A stretch of DNA of 64,000 nt from Geotrypetes seraphini (GCF_902459505.1 NC_047095.1:118483380-118547379), one strand, 5' to 3'. Counted from the stretch's first letter, positions 1 to 11,685 are shown. Made by a program: numbers and translations. Notes: generated by a model from the sequence alone, not told the origin.

Positions 1-985
1 CATCTGCCATGCCTTAGATGAAGCCTTCTCCACTTGAGTGGCAGTTTTCATGTCTGCACTGATGATTACTTGCGACCTGGGTTGATCACTGTTGGAAACA
101 AGATACTGGGCTAGATGGACCTTTGGGTTGTCCCAGTACGACAATTCTTATGTGAGCCAAGTATAGGACAATCAAGTCATTGTGACATCACTGATGAGGT
201 TGGCTCATAGGCATTGGTGGAGTAAAGCATTGTGACATGTTGCTACTCTTTGGGTTTTTGCCAAGTACTTGGGACCTGGGTTCGCCACTGTTGGAAATAG
301 GGTATTGGGCTTGATGGACCTTCGCTCTGTCCCAGTATGGCAACTCTTATATTCTTATAATCAAGCCATTGTGACCTCACTGATGAGGTTGGCTCTTAGG
401 CATTGGTGGAATGAGGCAATCACAATCTCAGCTCTGGAATATTGCTACTCTTTGGGTTTCTGCCAGGTACTTGGCCATTGTTGGAAACAGGATACTGGGC
501 TCGATGGACCTTTGGTCTGGCCCAGTAGGACTTTTCTTATGTTCTTATGTGAGCTAAGCATAGGACAATTGACCCATTGTGACATCACTACTGAGACTGG
601 CTCTTAGGCATTGGTGGAATGAGGCATTATGACATCACAATCTCAGCTTTGGAATGTTGCTACTCTTTGGGTTTCTTCCAGGTACTTGGCCATTGTTGGA
701 AACAGGATACTGGGCTCGATGAACCTGCGCTCTGTCCCAGTATGGCAGCTCTTATGTGAGCCAAGGATAGGCCAATCAAGCCATTGTGACATCACTGCTG
801 AGGTTGGCTCATAGGCATTGGTGGAATGAGACAGGATGACATCACAATCTCAGCTCTGGAATGTTACTACTCTTTGGGGTTCTGCCAGGTACTTGGGACC
901 TGGGTTGGCCACTGTTGGAAACAGGAGACTGGGCTTGATGGACCTTAGCTCTGTCCCAGTAAGGCAATTCTTATGTTCTTAAGTT
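1..985 (+). repeat. Tandem array of LINE-tail/SINE-like units (about 5 copies)
   Basis: Five imperfect direct repeats of about 190-218 bp. Each holds a GATACTGGGCT-GATGGACC segment (near 101, 301, 491, 707 and 925), a TTCTTATG-type end, and a shared block containing TGTGACATCAC and TTGGTGGAATGAGGCA. The same unit recurs on the minus strand at 45.2-45.9 kb and once at about 13.1-13.25 kb. The TTCTTATG ends resemble the 8-bp 3' repeats of CR1-type LINEs, so I read it as a LINE tail or tail-mobilised SINE that became tandem. Open frames in it are by-products of the repeat. Confidence 0.75.
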
Positions 986-1617
986 TCCTTCTTGCACTGA
1001 CTCTCTAACACACACAAACACAGGCGCTTTCTCCCTCTCAAGGCCATCAGCAGAAGTGGGTGGCACAGGGGCTGCTGACTTGCTAATCATGTCATCAGAA
1101 AAGAGCTACTTCCACTTCCTCCATCTTCACCCCTCACAGCCAGCCAGTTGAAACTTTGGAGGGGAGATCCCCTCAGAGCATAAAATCAGAGGAAAGACCC
1201 CTTGAACTGTTTGGGGTACCTTTTAGGCCAGCAATGGTTCTGTTACTCTAGTAGAGGGCAAATACAGTGTGAGGGGGGAGGGGGAGGCACAGACACACAC
1301 CACTGACCTCTATAATATGCAACTCTATCTCATGCATATTCATTATGGTAATCCTGAAAACCTGATTGGCTTGATAGCTGCTTTAGCCCTACTGTAACTT
1401 ACCCCTTGCACACTGAGCCATGTTTGGCCACTTCAAAACTCAACCATGTGACCCCTTTTCCTTCAGTGTCGCTACACTCATATAATCCCTCTTCTCTAGT
1501 CACATAATTGGCTCCCCATCCATTTTCACATACTATCAAATACGGATTTTTATAGACCGATCACATACCATCCTGCCAATGAATTATACCAAAAGATTTT
1601 CAAGGTTGCCATTTAAG
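986..1617. other. No gene recognised; half of a hAT miniature element
   Basis: No coding signal was found. About 1325-1385 matches one half of the CATGCATATTCATT-bearing miniature element found intact at 19,681-19,862. Confidence 0.5.
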
Positions 1618-2330
1618 AACATAAGATTTGCCATACTGGGACAGATCAAAGGTCCATCGAGCCCTGTATCCTGTTTCCAACAGTGGCCTATCCAAGCTAG
1701 ATCCCAAGTAGCAAAACAGATTTTATTTTGCGTATCCTAGGAATAAGCAGTGGATTTCCCTAAGCCAACTCAATTATGGCTTTTTAAATCCCGCTAAGCT
1801 AACTGATTACACCACATTCTCCAGCAATAAATTCCAGAGTTTAATTACATGTTGTGGGAAGAAATATTTTCTCTGGTTTGTTTTAAGTCTACTACTTAAT
1901 AGCTTCATTGCATGCCCCCTAGTCCTAGTATTTTTGGATAAAGTGAACAAGCGATTCATATCTACCCTTTCCATTCCACTCTGAGCCATCTCTTTTCCAA
2001 GCCGAAGTGCCCTAGCCACTTTAGCCTTTCCTCATAGGGAAGTTGTCCCAAACCTTTTATCATTTTTGTCGCCCTTCTCTGAACCTTTTCTAATTCTGCT
2101 GTATCTTTTTGGAGATACGATGACCAGAATTGCACACATTATTCGAGGTGCAGCTGTACCATAGATTGATACAAGGGCATTATAACATTTTCATCTTTGT
2201 TTTCCATTCTTTTCCTGAAAATTCCTAACATTCTGACACCTAGATCCTTTTCCTGGGCAGTGACTCCTAACATTGTTAGAATCCAGACCGTGTTCTTGGA
2301 GAGCTCCTTTTTCATTCTGATTAAAATTTA
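1618..2330 (-). mobile_element. CR1-like LINE, 3' end, 5'-truncated
   Basis: On the minus strand 2019-1807 encodes the end of the ORF2 protein (TRTRGHAMKL, then RKYFFPQHV), equivalent to the TRGH...RKFFFTxRVV segment shared by the other CR1-like copies here. The 3' tail at about 1618-1700 has the dispersed GGGCTCGATGGACC-type end. Several in-frame differences suggest an old copy. Confidence 0.75.
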
Positions 2331-2494
2331 GGGTCTATTGTGTTAAGCGAAACATTTTTTTCAGATTTGAAGACGTTTTCTTTTCAAACAAAGGGAAGAC
2401 CAATGGGGACAACTATGGTTCTACTATTCCATTGTTGAATTTTTTTGAGAAATACTCCCTGCGCTAAAAACTGCTATCGCAATTTAGTAAGGGG

Positions 2495-2700
2495 GGGAAG
2501 TTTCCAAGTTTATTTAAATTTTTATTATACCGCCTTAACAAAGTTTCTAAGTGGTGTACAATTTAAAATTTGGTCCTAAAGTACAAGAGACCAAAAGTAC
2601 AGTCAAACACACATACAGGTACAGTAGGTGAAGGACAAGAACTGCATTATAAAACAAAAATAGATACAAATGAAGTAAAAACATAAGGGAGGGGATTTAT
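2495..2700 (-). mobile_element. LINE/SINE 3' tail (TATACCGCC...GGTGTACAA type)
   Basis: A TTTATTATACCGCC segment followed by a TCTAAGTGGTGTACAA-like segment matches a dispersed tail also seen near 31.7, 31.9, 36.0, 42.3 and 43.0 kb. Family assignment is uncertain. Confidence 0.5.
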
Positions 2701-2750
2701 AATTTGCTAAAAGATGTGAAAAGTTCTCAGGATATTCTTAATAGGATGAT

Positions 2751-4573
2751 TACCGTATTTTCACGCAGATAACGCGCACCCGTGTATAACGCGCACACGG
2801 GTATAGCGCGCAGAAACCACAATATTATGTATAAAAACTTTTGTATACCGCGCTCACGGGTATAACGCGCATGCTGCCCGACTGTCCTTTCGCCCGCCCC
2901 GACTCTCCTCTGGCCACCCCGACTCTCCTTTCGCCCGCCCCGACTCTCCGTGCGCTGTCCCGACTCTCCGTTTACCCGCCCTGCCCTGCCCCCCCCCCCC
3001 GGCAGGACCACTCGCACCCCCACCCCGAAGGTCCGCCGACTCCCCGACAATATCGGGCCAGAAGGGAGCCTAAACCCTCCTGGCCACGGCGACCCCCTAC
3101 CCCCACCCCGCACTACATTATGGGCAGGAGGGATCCCAGGCCCTCCTGCCCTCGACGCAAACCCCCCTCCCTCCAACGACCGCCCCCCCCAAGAACCTCC
3201 GACCGCCCCCTCATAAATGCTTTTATTAGAAGCTTATGACTTGCCCACTAAATATCCTCCCTTCTGGAAGACACAGCAGAGAGTCTAATAAGAGCCCACG
3301 AGATACAAAAGTTTTTCTACATAGTTCCCACCCCGCCCGACGCCCGATTCACCCCCCCCAGCAGGACCGCTCGCACCCCCACCCCGAACGACCGCTCGCA
3401 CGCGCTCCCACCCACACCCGCGATCGGAGCAAGAGGGAGCCCAAGCCCTCTTGCCCGGCCGACTCCCCGACAATATCGGGCCAGGAGGGAGCCCAAACCC
3501 TCCTGGCCACGGCGACCCCCTACCCCCACCCCGCACTACATTACGGGCAGGAGGGATCCCAGGCCCTCCTGCCCTCGACGCAAACCCCCCTCCCTCCCTC
3601 CAACGACCGCCCCCCCCAAGAACATCCGACCGCCCCCCCAGCCGACCCGCGACCCCCCTGGCCGACCCCCACGACACCCCCACCCCCCTTCCCCGTACCT
3701 TTGCTAGTTGGCCGGACAGACGGGAGCCAAACCCGCCTGTCCGGCAGGCAGCCAACGACGGAATGAGGCCGGATTGGCCCATCCGTCCCAAAGCTCCGCC
3801 TACTGGTGGGGCCTAAGGCGCGTGGGCCAATCAGAATAGGCCCTGGAGCCTTAGGTCCCACCTGGGGGCGTGGCCTGAGGCACATGGGCCCAACCCGACC
3901 ATGTGCCTCAGGCCGCGCCCCCAGGTGGGACCTAAGGCTCCAGGGCCTATTCTGATTGGCCCACGCGCCTTAGGCCCCACCAGTAGGCGGAGCTTTGGGA
4001 TGGATGGGCCAATCCGGCTTCATTCCGTCGTTGGCTGCCTGCCGGACAGGCGGGTTTGGCTCCCGTCTGTCCGGCCAACTAGCAAAGGTACGGGGAAGGG
4101 GGGTGGGGGTGTCGTGGGGGTCGGCCAGGGGGGTCGCGGGTCGGCTGGGGGGGCGGTCGGAGGTTCTTGGGGGGGGCGGTCGTTGGAGGGAGGGAGGGGG
4201 GTTTGCGTCGAGGGCAGGAGGGCCTGGGATCCCTCCTGCCCGTAATGTAGTGCGGGGTGGGAGTAGGGGGTCGCCGTGGCCAGGAGGGTTTGGGCTCCCT
4301 CCTGGCCCGATATTGTCGGGGAGTCAGCCGGGCAAGAGGGCTTGGGCTCCCTCTTGCTCCGATCGCGGGTGCGGGTGGGAGCGCGTGCGAGCGGTCGTTC
4401 GGGGTGGGGGTGCGAGCGGTCCTGCTGGGGGGGGGTGAATCGGGCGTCGGGCGGGGTGGGAACTATGTAGAAAAACTTTTGTATACCGCGCTCACGCGTA
4501 TAACGCGCGAGGGGTATGCGCGGTAGGTAAAAACGCGTATAACGTGCGCGTTATATGCGTGAAAATACGGTAT
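2751..4573. mobile_element. 1.8-kb GC-rich palindromic (fold-back) DNA element
   Basis: The ends are inverted (TACCGTATTTTCACGCA at 2751; its complement TGCGTGAAAATACGGTA ends at 4573). Almost the whole right half (about 3898-4471) is the reverse complement of about 3316-3888, with the centre near 3893. The interior is very rich in C on one side and G on the other, with tracts of up to 11 C. It carries several long frames, but arms of a palindrome give mirrored frames on both strands, so I do not call genes. A TA dinucleotide at both ends would fit a Tc1/mariner-like duplication. The autonomous partner is unknown. Confidence 0.8.
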
Positions 4574-4599
4574 ATGTTGAAGGCGTCTTTAAACAAAAA

Positions 4600-4715
4600 T
4601 GCCAAAGAATAATAAGATTCCATGCATAATCCCAAAGAGTGACACGGCTCCATGCGGAATTCCAAAGAGTGACAAGGCTCCATGCAGAATCCCAAAGAGT
4701 GATAAGATTCCATGC
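4600..4715 (+). repeat. 30-bp minisatellite, left fragment
   Basis: About four units of CAAAGAGTGACA-GGCTCCATGC-GAATCC type lie between the fold-back element and the LINE. The last unit stops at CCATGC, and the array resumes with AATCCC at 7226 beyond the LINE, so one array was split. Confidence 0.9.
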
Positions 4716-7140
4716 GACAGGAGGACAAAGACATGGAATTAATCGAGGACATAGAGAACATCACACTGCGCGGGGACACAGTAATGCTAGGAGACTTCAA
4801 CATGCCAGATGCAGATTGGAACACACTCTCCGCGACTACGGGTAGCAGCAAAAGAATATTAACCTCCATAAAGGGTGCATGTCTCAAGCAATTGGTATTG
4901 GAGCCCACCAGGGACCAGGCGTTACTAGACCTAGTTCTCACCAACGGAGATAGCGTCACAGAAGTCTCAGTAGAAGACACACTGGCCTTCAGCGACCATA
5001 ATATGGTACAGCTCAACCTCAAGAAAGGTTTCCCTAAGACAAACACAGCAACAAGGGTTCTCAACTTTAGAGGCACAGACTTCAACTGCATGGGAGATTT
5101 TGTCCATCAGGAGCTACATAAACAAGCAATATCTGACAATGTGGAGGATATGTGGTCGTCTCTGAAGTCCATCCTACACGAAGCAACAGACCGATACATA
5201 AAGACAGTAAGTAAACGCAGGAGAAACAAAAGACCCCAATGGTTCAGTAAAGAAATTTCAGACCTAGTTAAACAGAAAAAAGACGCATTTATCACCTACA
5301 AACATTTAGGCAGAGAGGGGGCGAAAGAGGACTATCTAGACAGATCTAAAGCTGTCAAAACAGCAGTTAGAGAAGCCAAACTCCGAATGGAGGAAGAGCT
5401 AGCACGGAAAATTAAGAAAGGGGATAAATCTTTCTTCAGCTATATTAGTGACAGGAAAAGAAACAAAGATGGGATAGTACGCCTGAAGCAATCGGACGGT
5501 AACTTTGCGGAATCAGATTCTGAGAAGGTAGAACTACTAAACAAATACTTCTGTTCAGTGTTCACCCGCGAAGCGCCGGGAGCTGGTCCACAGCTGCAGA
5601 CGGGAGATAACCAGAAAGACCCGTTTCAAGATTTCGAATTTACGCCCAGTAGCGTCTATGACGAACTATCAAGACTCAAAGTAAACAAAGCCATGAGACC
5701 GGATAACTACACCCCAGAATGCTCAGGGAGTTAAGGGAAGTCCTGGCAGAACCATTATCTGTTCTTTTCAATCTTTCCCTAAGCACAGGAAGGGCCCCCT
5801 TGGACTGGAAAACTGCCAACGTAATCCCACTCCACAAAAAGGGCTGCAGGACAGAGACAGCAAACTACAGACCAGTGAGTCTCACGTCTATAGTGTGTAA
5901 ACTCATGGAAACACTGATCAAACAGAATCTTGACACAATCCTAGACGAAGAAAAACTGCGTGATCCACACCAACACGGGTTCACCCAGGGTAGATCCTGC
6001 CAATCTAATCTGATTAGCTTTTTTGACTGGGTTACTAGACAATTGGACGCCGGAGAGTCACTGGATGTGGTATATTTGGACTTCAGTAAAGCATTTGATA
6101 GCGTCCCTCATCGAAGATTACTGAACAAGCTGAAATCGATAGGATTAGGATACACTCTAACTACATGGGTTGGGGATTGGCTGAGCGGTAGACTTCAGAA
6201 GGTGGTGGTGAACGGTACCCCATCTGAAGCATCGGACGTGATCAGTGGAGTGCCGCAGGGCTCGGTCCTGGGCCCGATTCTATTTAACTTATTCATAAGA
6301 GATATGACGCAAGGACTTAGAGGAAGGGTATCACTGTTCGCCGACGACGCCAAACTTTGCAACATAGTAGGCAAAAGCTTATTACCTGATAATATGACAC
6401 ACGACCTACTGTTGCTGGAACAATGGTCAACTACTTGGCAGCTAGGCTTCAATGCTAAAAAATGCAAGATAATGCACCTGGGTAAGAGAAACCCGCGTAG
6501 AACTTATGTACTAAATGGTGAGACCTTGGTTAGGACCACGGCGGAACGCGACCTAGGGGTGATCATTAGTGAGGACATGAAGGTTGCCAATCAAGTGGAG
6601 AAGGCTTCCTCCAGGGCAAGACAAATGATGGGGTGTATCCGCAGAGGTTTCGTCAGCAGGAGACCTGAAGTTATGATGCCATTGTACAGAGCCATGGTGA
6701 GGCCTCACTTGGAGTACTGTGTTCAGTTTTGGAGACCACACTACCGAAAGGACGTGCTGAGGATCGAGTCGGTTCAGCAAACGGCCACCAGGATGGTCTT
6801 GGGGCTCAAGGATCTCACGTATGAAGAAAGATTTAAAAAATTGCGGCTGTACTCACTTGAGGAAAGAAGAGAACGGGGAGATATGATTGAAACATATAAG
6901 TACATCACGGGACGCATCGAGTCAGAAGATGATATCTTCTGGCTCATGGGACCCTCGACCACCAGAGGGCATCTGCTGAAAATCAGGGGAGGGAAGTTTA
7001 ATGGCGACTCCAGGAAATACTTCTTCACCGAAAGAGTAGTGGATCATTGGAACAGACTCCCACTCCAGGTAATAAAGGCCAGCAGCGTGATGGATTTTAA
7101 GAGAAAATGGGATACTCACGTGGGATCTTTAAGGGAGTAA
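4716..7140 (+). pseudogene. LINE ORF2: endonuclease (partial) + reverse transcriptase, frameshifted
   Basis: Frame 1 (to 5734) holds the end of an apurinic-like endonuclease: GDFNMPDADW and, about 70 residues on, FSDHNMV. Frame 2 (from about 5719 to 7140) is the reverse transcriptase: VYLDFSKAFDSVPHRRLL, SGVPQGSVLGPILF, the catalytic FADDAKL, and then the CR1-typical MVRPHLEYCVQFWRPHY thumb region and TRGHLL...RKYFFTERVV C-terminus ending in a stop at 7138-7140. The frames overlap near 5719-5734, so one frameshift separates them. The start of the endonuclease is missing, so the copy cannot be autonomous. CR1 ORF2 proteins normally run to about 900-1000 residues; about 800 remain here. Confidence 0.92.
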
Positions 7141-7225
7141 ATTCAGGGGAGGGGATACTTGGAATGGGCAAACTTGGTGGGCTATAGCCCTTTTCTGCTG
7201 CTTTTTTCTATGTTTCTATGTTTCT
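4716..7225 (+). mobile_element. CR1-clade LINE inserted in the 30-bp minisatellite
   Basis: A 2.5-kb non-LTR retrotransposon copy, 5'-truncated inside the endonuclease domain and complete at its 3' end, which carries TTTCTATG repeats (7206-7225). The left junction follows CCATGC and the right junction precedes AATCCC, so the two flanks nearly rejoin one minisatellite unit and no clear target duplication is visible. It is the longest and best-preserved member of the subfamily that also left fragments at 17.9, 22.7, 34.1 and 48.0 kb. Confidence 0.92.
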
Positions 7226-8335
7226 AATCCCAAAGAGTGACATGGCTCCATGCGGAATCCCAAAGAGTGACACGGCTCCATGCAGAATCCCAAAGAGTGA
7301 CAAGACTCCATGCAGAATCCCACGGCTCCATGCAGAATCCCAGAGTGACAATACTCCATGCGGAATCCCAAAGAGTGACAATACTCCATGCAGAATCCCA
7401 AAGAGTGACATTATTCCATGCGGAATCCCAAAGAGTGACACGGCTCCATGCGGAATCCCAAAGAGTGACAAGATTCCATGAAGAACCCCAAAGAGTGACA
7501 AGATTCCATGTGGAATCCCAAAGAGTGATACGGCTCCATGCGGAATCCCAAAGAGTGACAAGACTCCATGCGGAATCCCAAAGAGTGACAAGACTCCATG
7601 CAGAATCCCAAAGAGTGACAAGGCTCCATGCAGAATCCCAAAGAGTGACACGGCTCCATTCGGAACCCCAAAGAGTGACACGGCTCCATGCAGAATCCCA
7701 AAGAGTGATAAGATTCCATGCAGAATCCCACGGCTCCATGCAGAATCCCAAAGAGTGACAAGATTCCATGCGGAATCCCAAAGAGTGACACGGCTCCATG
7801 CGAAATCTCAAAGAGTGACAAGGCTCCATGCAGAATCCCAAAGAGTGACAAGGCTACATGCAGAATCCCAAAGAGTGCCAAGATTCCATGTGGAATCCCA
7901 AAGAGTGACATGGCTCCACGCGGAATCCCAAAGAATGACACGGCTCCATGCAGAATCCCAAAGAGTGACAAGACTCCATGCAGAATCCCACGGCTCCATG
8001 CAGAATCCCAAAGAGTGACAAGATTCCATGCGGAATCCCAAAGAGTGACACGGCTCCATGCGGAATCCCAAATAGTGACAAGACTCCATGCGGAATCCCA
8101 AAGAGTGACAAGATTCCATGCAGAATCCCAAAGAGTGACAAGACTCCATGCGGAATCCCAAAGAGTGACAAGATTCCATGCAGAATCCCAAAGAGTGACA
8201 AGACTCCATGCAGAATCCCAAAGAGTGACAAGATTCCATGCGGAATCCCAAAGAGTGACACGGTTCCATGCGGAAGCCCAAAGAGTGACAAGACTCCATG
8301 CGGAATCCAAAAGAGTGACAAGACTCCTTGCTACC
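7226..8335 (+). repeat. 30-bp minisatellite, main array (about 37 units)
   Basis: Head-to-tail units of 30 bp (CAAAGAGTGACAAGACTCCA then TGCAGAATCC) vary at a few positions (CGG/AGG/AGA, GCAG/GCGG). Shortened units lacking CAAAGAGTGA occur near 7319, 7728 and 7988. Since 30 is divisible by three and no unit frame has a stop, open frames of up to about 300 codons arise on both strands (for example repeats of SLVTLWDSAW on the minus strand). These follow from the period and I do not call them genes. Confidence 0.95.
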
Positions 8336-9011
8336 AATCTCAGGGACAGTACGGCTTTCTCTTTGTCTATCTCAATAGCTGACTATGGACTTCTGGTCCA
8401 AACCTTTTTTAAATCCAGATACACTGAGAGAAATGGTCATTTAACCCTACCCGCTGGTTGTTGTTTTTTTTTTTTAATCTATTAACTAGTTTCTAGTGCA
8501 CACAGAACATTGCCTCCTATCCCATGCCTTTTTTTAAACTCAGCAGTCTCTCACAAGGGACTGTCAAAAGCCTTCCAAACATCTAGATACTTTCATGACT
8601 TTCATGTCACGGCTGGTGTGTACCTGCGTACTGGCAAAAAAATGTGTGCGTGAAGGAAATTTACAGTACCATTGTCTGTTATCTAGGTTTAGTGACCGGG
8701 TGGTATTTGGCTTTTCACCCCTATGACAGCTGTTGGGCTGTTCCTGTTTTCGGCATTATGAGGACACGTTTATCATAAAGCTGTTGCTCAATCTCTCTTA
8801 CTGAAACCCTCTGTGAGCCAATAATCTGGCCCCTTAACTATATAGCAGGCAGCACCACTTGTGATGCTGCAGCCTTATCAACCCCTGGGTTGAGGGCTCG
8901 GGGGGGTCTGTTGCCAATTAATCTGCATATCATTTTGATCTTCTCCTTTCCTATTTGATATTGTATATTTCTTTCAGATTTTTGTCTTAAGTTGTTAATT
9001 GCCTAGAGAGA
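8336..9011. other. No gene or known repeat recognised
   Basis: Mixed-composition sequence without a supported coding frame or recognised terminal repeat; a T-run lies at 8461-8477. Confidence 0.4.
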
Positions 9012-9535
9012 CAGTGGCTTAGCGAGGGTAGGGGGTGCCCAGGGCGGAGGCGCACTTCCTTGAACCCTCCACCATGTGTGCACCCCCCTCCCCCAAAACT
9101 GGGACTTCCTGACATCCACCTCGATCCAAGCGCCCCCGCCTGCCAATCACCCCTCCCTTCCCACAAAATTCTAGTGGTCTAGTGGGATGGGGGGGGGTTT
9201 GGATCAGACCCCCCCCCCCGATTAAAAACCCTCCATCTATGACACTGCCCCCCCCCCAAACCTTTCGTTGAAAATCAGGCAAGAGGGATGTCTACTCGCC
9301 TTGAAAGGCCACCTCTTCAAAATGGCGGACCTTCCCCCTTCCGGTGCATCCTAGGGAGGGGAGGGGCCTTAGGCGCCTGAGCCAATCAGTGTCAGGCTCC
9401 TCAAGGTGCATCACCGGTATGCACTGGTGAGAGGTGGGGGGGCTAAGGTCCCGATTGGATCAGGTCTTGAGCCGGTGCCCCCACCAAGACGGCACGCGGG
9501 ATGGACTGCCCCACCCCCTTATTATGCCACTGTGC
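9012..9535. mobile_element. hAT-like non-autonomous element (CAGTGGC ends)
   Basis: The left end reads CAGTGGCTTAGCGAGGGT (9012-9016 onward) and the right end TTATTATGCCACTG. TGCCTAGA occurs beside both ends, an 8-bp duplication as made by hAT transposases, with four extra bases at the left junction. A second copy lies at 57.5-57.9 kb. The interior is G/C-tract rich and non-coding. Confidence 0.6.
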
Positions 9536-9659
9536 CTAGAACATTCTCTGAGCGGTATATCAATGCTGAAATAAACTTGAAACCAGCATGGTCTGTGTCA
9601 GCTGTGAAGCTACATCAAGAGAAACAATCAACTCCTGAATCACAGCCTCCTGCAGGGCT

Positions 9660-9755
9660 GGTGCACTGGTCTTTGACCTGGGGGGCCGCCGCATGAGCGG
9701 AGTGCTGGGCACGATGGACCACTGGTCTGACCCAGCAGCGTCAATTCTTATGTAA
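9660..9755 (+). mobile_element. CR1-like LINE 3' tail
   Basis: It carries the GGGCACGATGGACC, TCTGACCCAGCAG and TTCTTATG segments shared with the tail at 12.1-12.18 kb. A second LINE tail (AATAAACTTGAAAC) lies just upstream near 9570. Confidence 0.65.
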
Positions 9756-10284
9756 GTGAGGTAAGCATGGCAAGGAGGCATTGCATTTTGGAGGGGGGGA
9801 GGGCAAAAAAGCAGCCACTACCCTGGTCACTGTTGAGCATAACCAAGTGCTCCTTTGAAGGATGTGATGAACCTCACCTGCCGTGCTGGCCTTGGAGACT
9901 GGCCTGCCAAGTCTTCTAATTTCCTTAGGAGACTCCCACTTTGGCAGATCATCTCCTGCACTCCCACTGGGGAGCAAAAAAAACTCCCACTCAGCAGCCT
10001 CCCCCTCCGCTGGCAGCAAGAGATGGGTTAATAAGACGTCATCATCTGCCACCCCAGGACCAACCTCACAATAAGAGTTGCAAGATCTCACAGGAAGTGA
10101 GGTTTAATTAAGGCTTCTCTTGTTGCCAGAAAGGTGAGGTGTATGGTTACTATATGGCTCCAGAAAAAGGAGGACGGATTCAATTTCAGATGTCTGAGTT
10201 TTACTGCCATTGCTTTCAATGGAATTAAAACCCAGATGTCTCAATCTGTGCTCCTTATTTTGGAGCCATGTGGTAACCCTACAC
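9756..10284. other. Dispersed repeat shared with 16.04-16.2 kb; no gene
   Basis: About 9890-10,060 resembles 16,040-16,190 (CCTGCCAAGTCT, TCCCACTGGGG, CTCAGCAGCC, CTGGCAGCA). About 10,130-10,275 has loosely inverted ends (GGTTACTA / TGGTAACCC). No coding exon is supported. Confidence 0.45.
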
Positions 10285-10474
10285 CACAGGCAAAGTCCCT
10301 CCTCGAGGGCCGCAATCCAGTAAGGTTTTCAGGATTTCCCCAATGAATATGCATGAGATCTATTTGCATGCACTGCTTTCATTGTATGCTAATAGATCTC
10401 ATGCATATTCATTGGGGAAATCCTAAAAACCCAACTGGATTGTGGCCCTCGAGGAGGGACTTTGACATCCCTGC
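10285..10474. mobile_element. hAT miniature element (CAGGGGTGTCAAA family), degenerate
   Basis: A roughly palindromic element of about 190 bp. The arms share CCTCGAGGGCCGCAATCCAG, and the centre carries CATGCATATTCATTGG-type sequence. Flanks CCCTACAC/CCCTAGAC are a 7/8 match, consistent with an aged 8-bp duplication. Confidence 0.75.
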
Positions 10475-10484
10475 CCTAGACTGT

Positions 10485-10855
10485 AGGGTTACCATTTTTC
10501 GGGCCACGTAAAATTCAGACACATGGCCCCTCCCTATTCTGCCTCCAGCCTTACCCTATCCCACCCTGTTCTGCCTTTGACTCTGCCTCATTCCTGCCCT
10601 GCCCCCACAAACCTCCTCTCTTCTTCCCCAATAAGCTCCGGCTACGTCTGGAGGGCCTGGAGCATGTGCGGATGGGTGTGACATCATCCATGCATGCTCA
10701 GATGCCCTCCAGATGCAGCTGGAGCTCGTTGAGGCTTTCCAAAACCTGGACAAACTGCTGGGTTTTGGAAAGTCTGTCTGGGTCCCCAGACAGTCCTCTT
10801 AAAAAAAAGGACATATCTGTGTTTCCCCAGACATCTGGTAATTCTACCCTAGTGA
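10485..10855. mobile_element. Non-autonomous DNA element with GGTTACC/GGTAA ends
   Basis: It starts TAGGGTTACCATTTTTCGGG and ends with GACATCTGGTAATTCTACCC, with GCATGTGCGGATG-type sequence inside. Related copies lie at 38.43-38.78, 56.17-56.52 and 57.97-58.32 kb and in part near 39.5 and 63.4-63.56 kb. Superfamily not assigned. Confidence 0.6.
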
Positions 10856-11540
10856 GGTGGTTTTCTTGGTGCCACAACCGACAGAATTTTGGTGGGCCTG
10901 GGAATGGAGCGAAGAGGCAGAGTGGGTAGTGGGGTTGGGTGGAGTGCGGTAGGGCTGGATCTTGAAATCTCCCATTTAGCAGCTCTGTGGAAACCAGAGA
11001 GAGGTCTCCGTTCTCCTTCTCTCCATTTGCTTGCTTTTTGTGGGGCAATCTCTTTCCTCCTGCAGTGGGATGAACTTTATTCTGGATCTGATACCTTGTC
11101 TCTATGCTGATAACGGTGTTTGCTCTGTGTGGGCAGGAGGAAGAGGGTGCCAGAATCTAGCACCTATCCTGAATATGGTTTTAATGGGAGGGGAGGCAAT
11201 GTGAGGCAACCACAGTTGAGAAAGACTAGCATTAACAGATAGGAAGAGGACGGGTCTATTTTGGGTAAACAAATGACTAGATAAATAGATTTAACGCTAT
11301 CAGAGGTCTGAGCCCAGGCAAGAGGAGACAGAAAATCTCTGGTAAGGGACCCCCATCAGTCTGCTCAAGATGGCTTCTTAAAAGATGGAGGATTTGGGAT
11401 TTTGAACGAGACAGGGAGTGTGATAGATCTTGCAGAGCCCTAGGGAAAATTGGTGAAGTCAGCAGAAGGCAACCGGTGTATCTTGCAATGCTAACATTTT
11501 TGAGCATGCTAAATGATATTATGCAAATTAACACGCTCCC
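10856..11540. other. No gene recognised
   Basis: Short open frames only; no splice-flanked coding similarity or clear repeat ends. Confidence 0.4.
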
Positions 11541-11544
11541 CCCC

Positions 11545-11685
11545 CCCTTAATGAAGCTGCGTTAGGGTTTTTACCACAGGCCACGGCGGTAAAAGCTCCG
11601 ATGCTCATAGGAATTCTATAAACATTGGAGCTTTTACTGCCATAGTCTGCGATAAAAAAAAAACTAATATGGCTTCATAAAAGAA
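11545..11685. mobile_element. Hairpin miniature element (TTTTACTAA-like group)
   Basis: Arms around 11,553 and 11,670 (TAATGAAGCTGCGTTAG... / ...ATGGCTTCAT) and an inner inverted pair (GGTAAAAGCTCCGATG... / ...TTGGAGCTTTTAC) form a long hairpin, like those at 33.19-33.33 and 54.5-54.66 kb. Confidence 0.55.

Noticed and set aside
2727-4526. Several proline/glycine-rich open frames
   Set aside because: They lie in the arms of a palindrome, and the same peptides appear mirrored on both strands, so they reflect GC-rich composition.
7208-8485. Up to eight overlapping open frames of 130-308 codons on both strands
   Set aside because: They are translations of the 30-bp minisatellite, whose period is a multiple of three. 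No start context, splice site or domain supports any of them.
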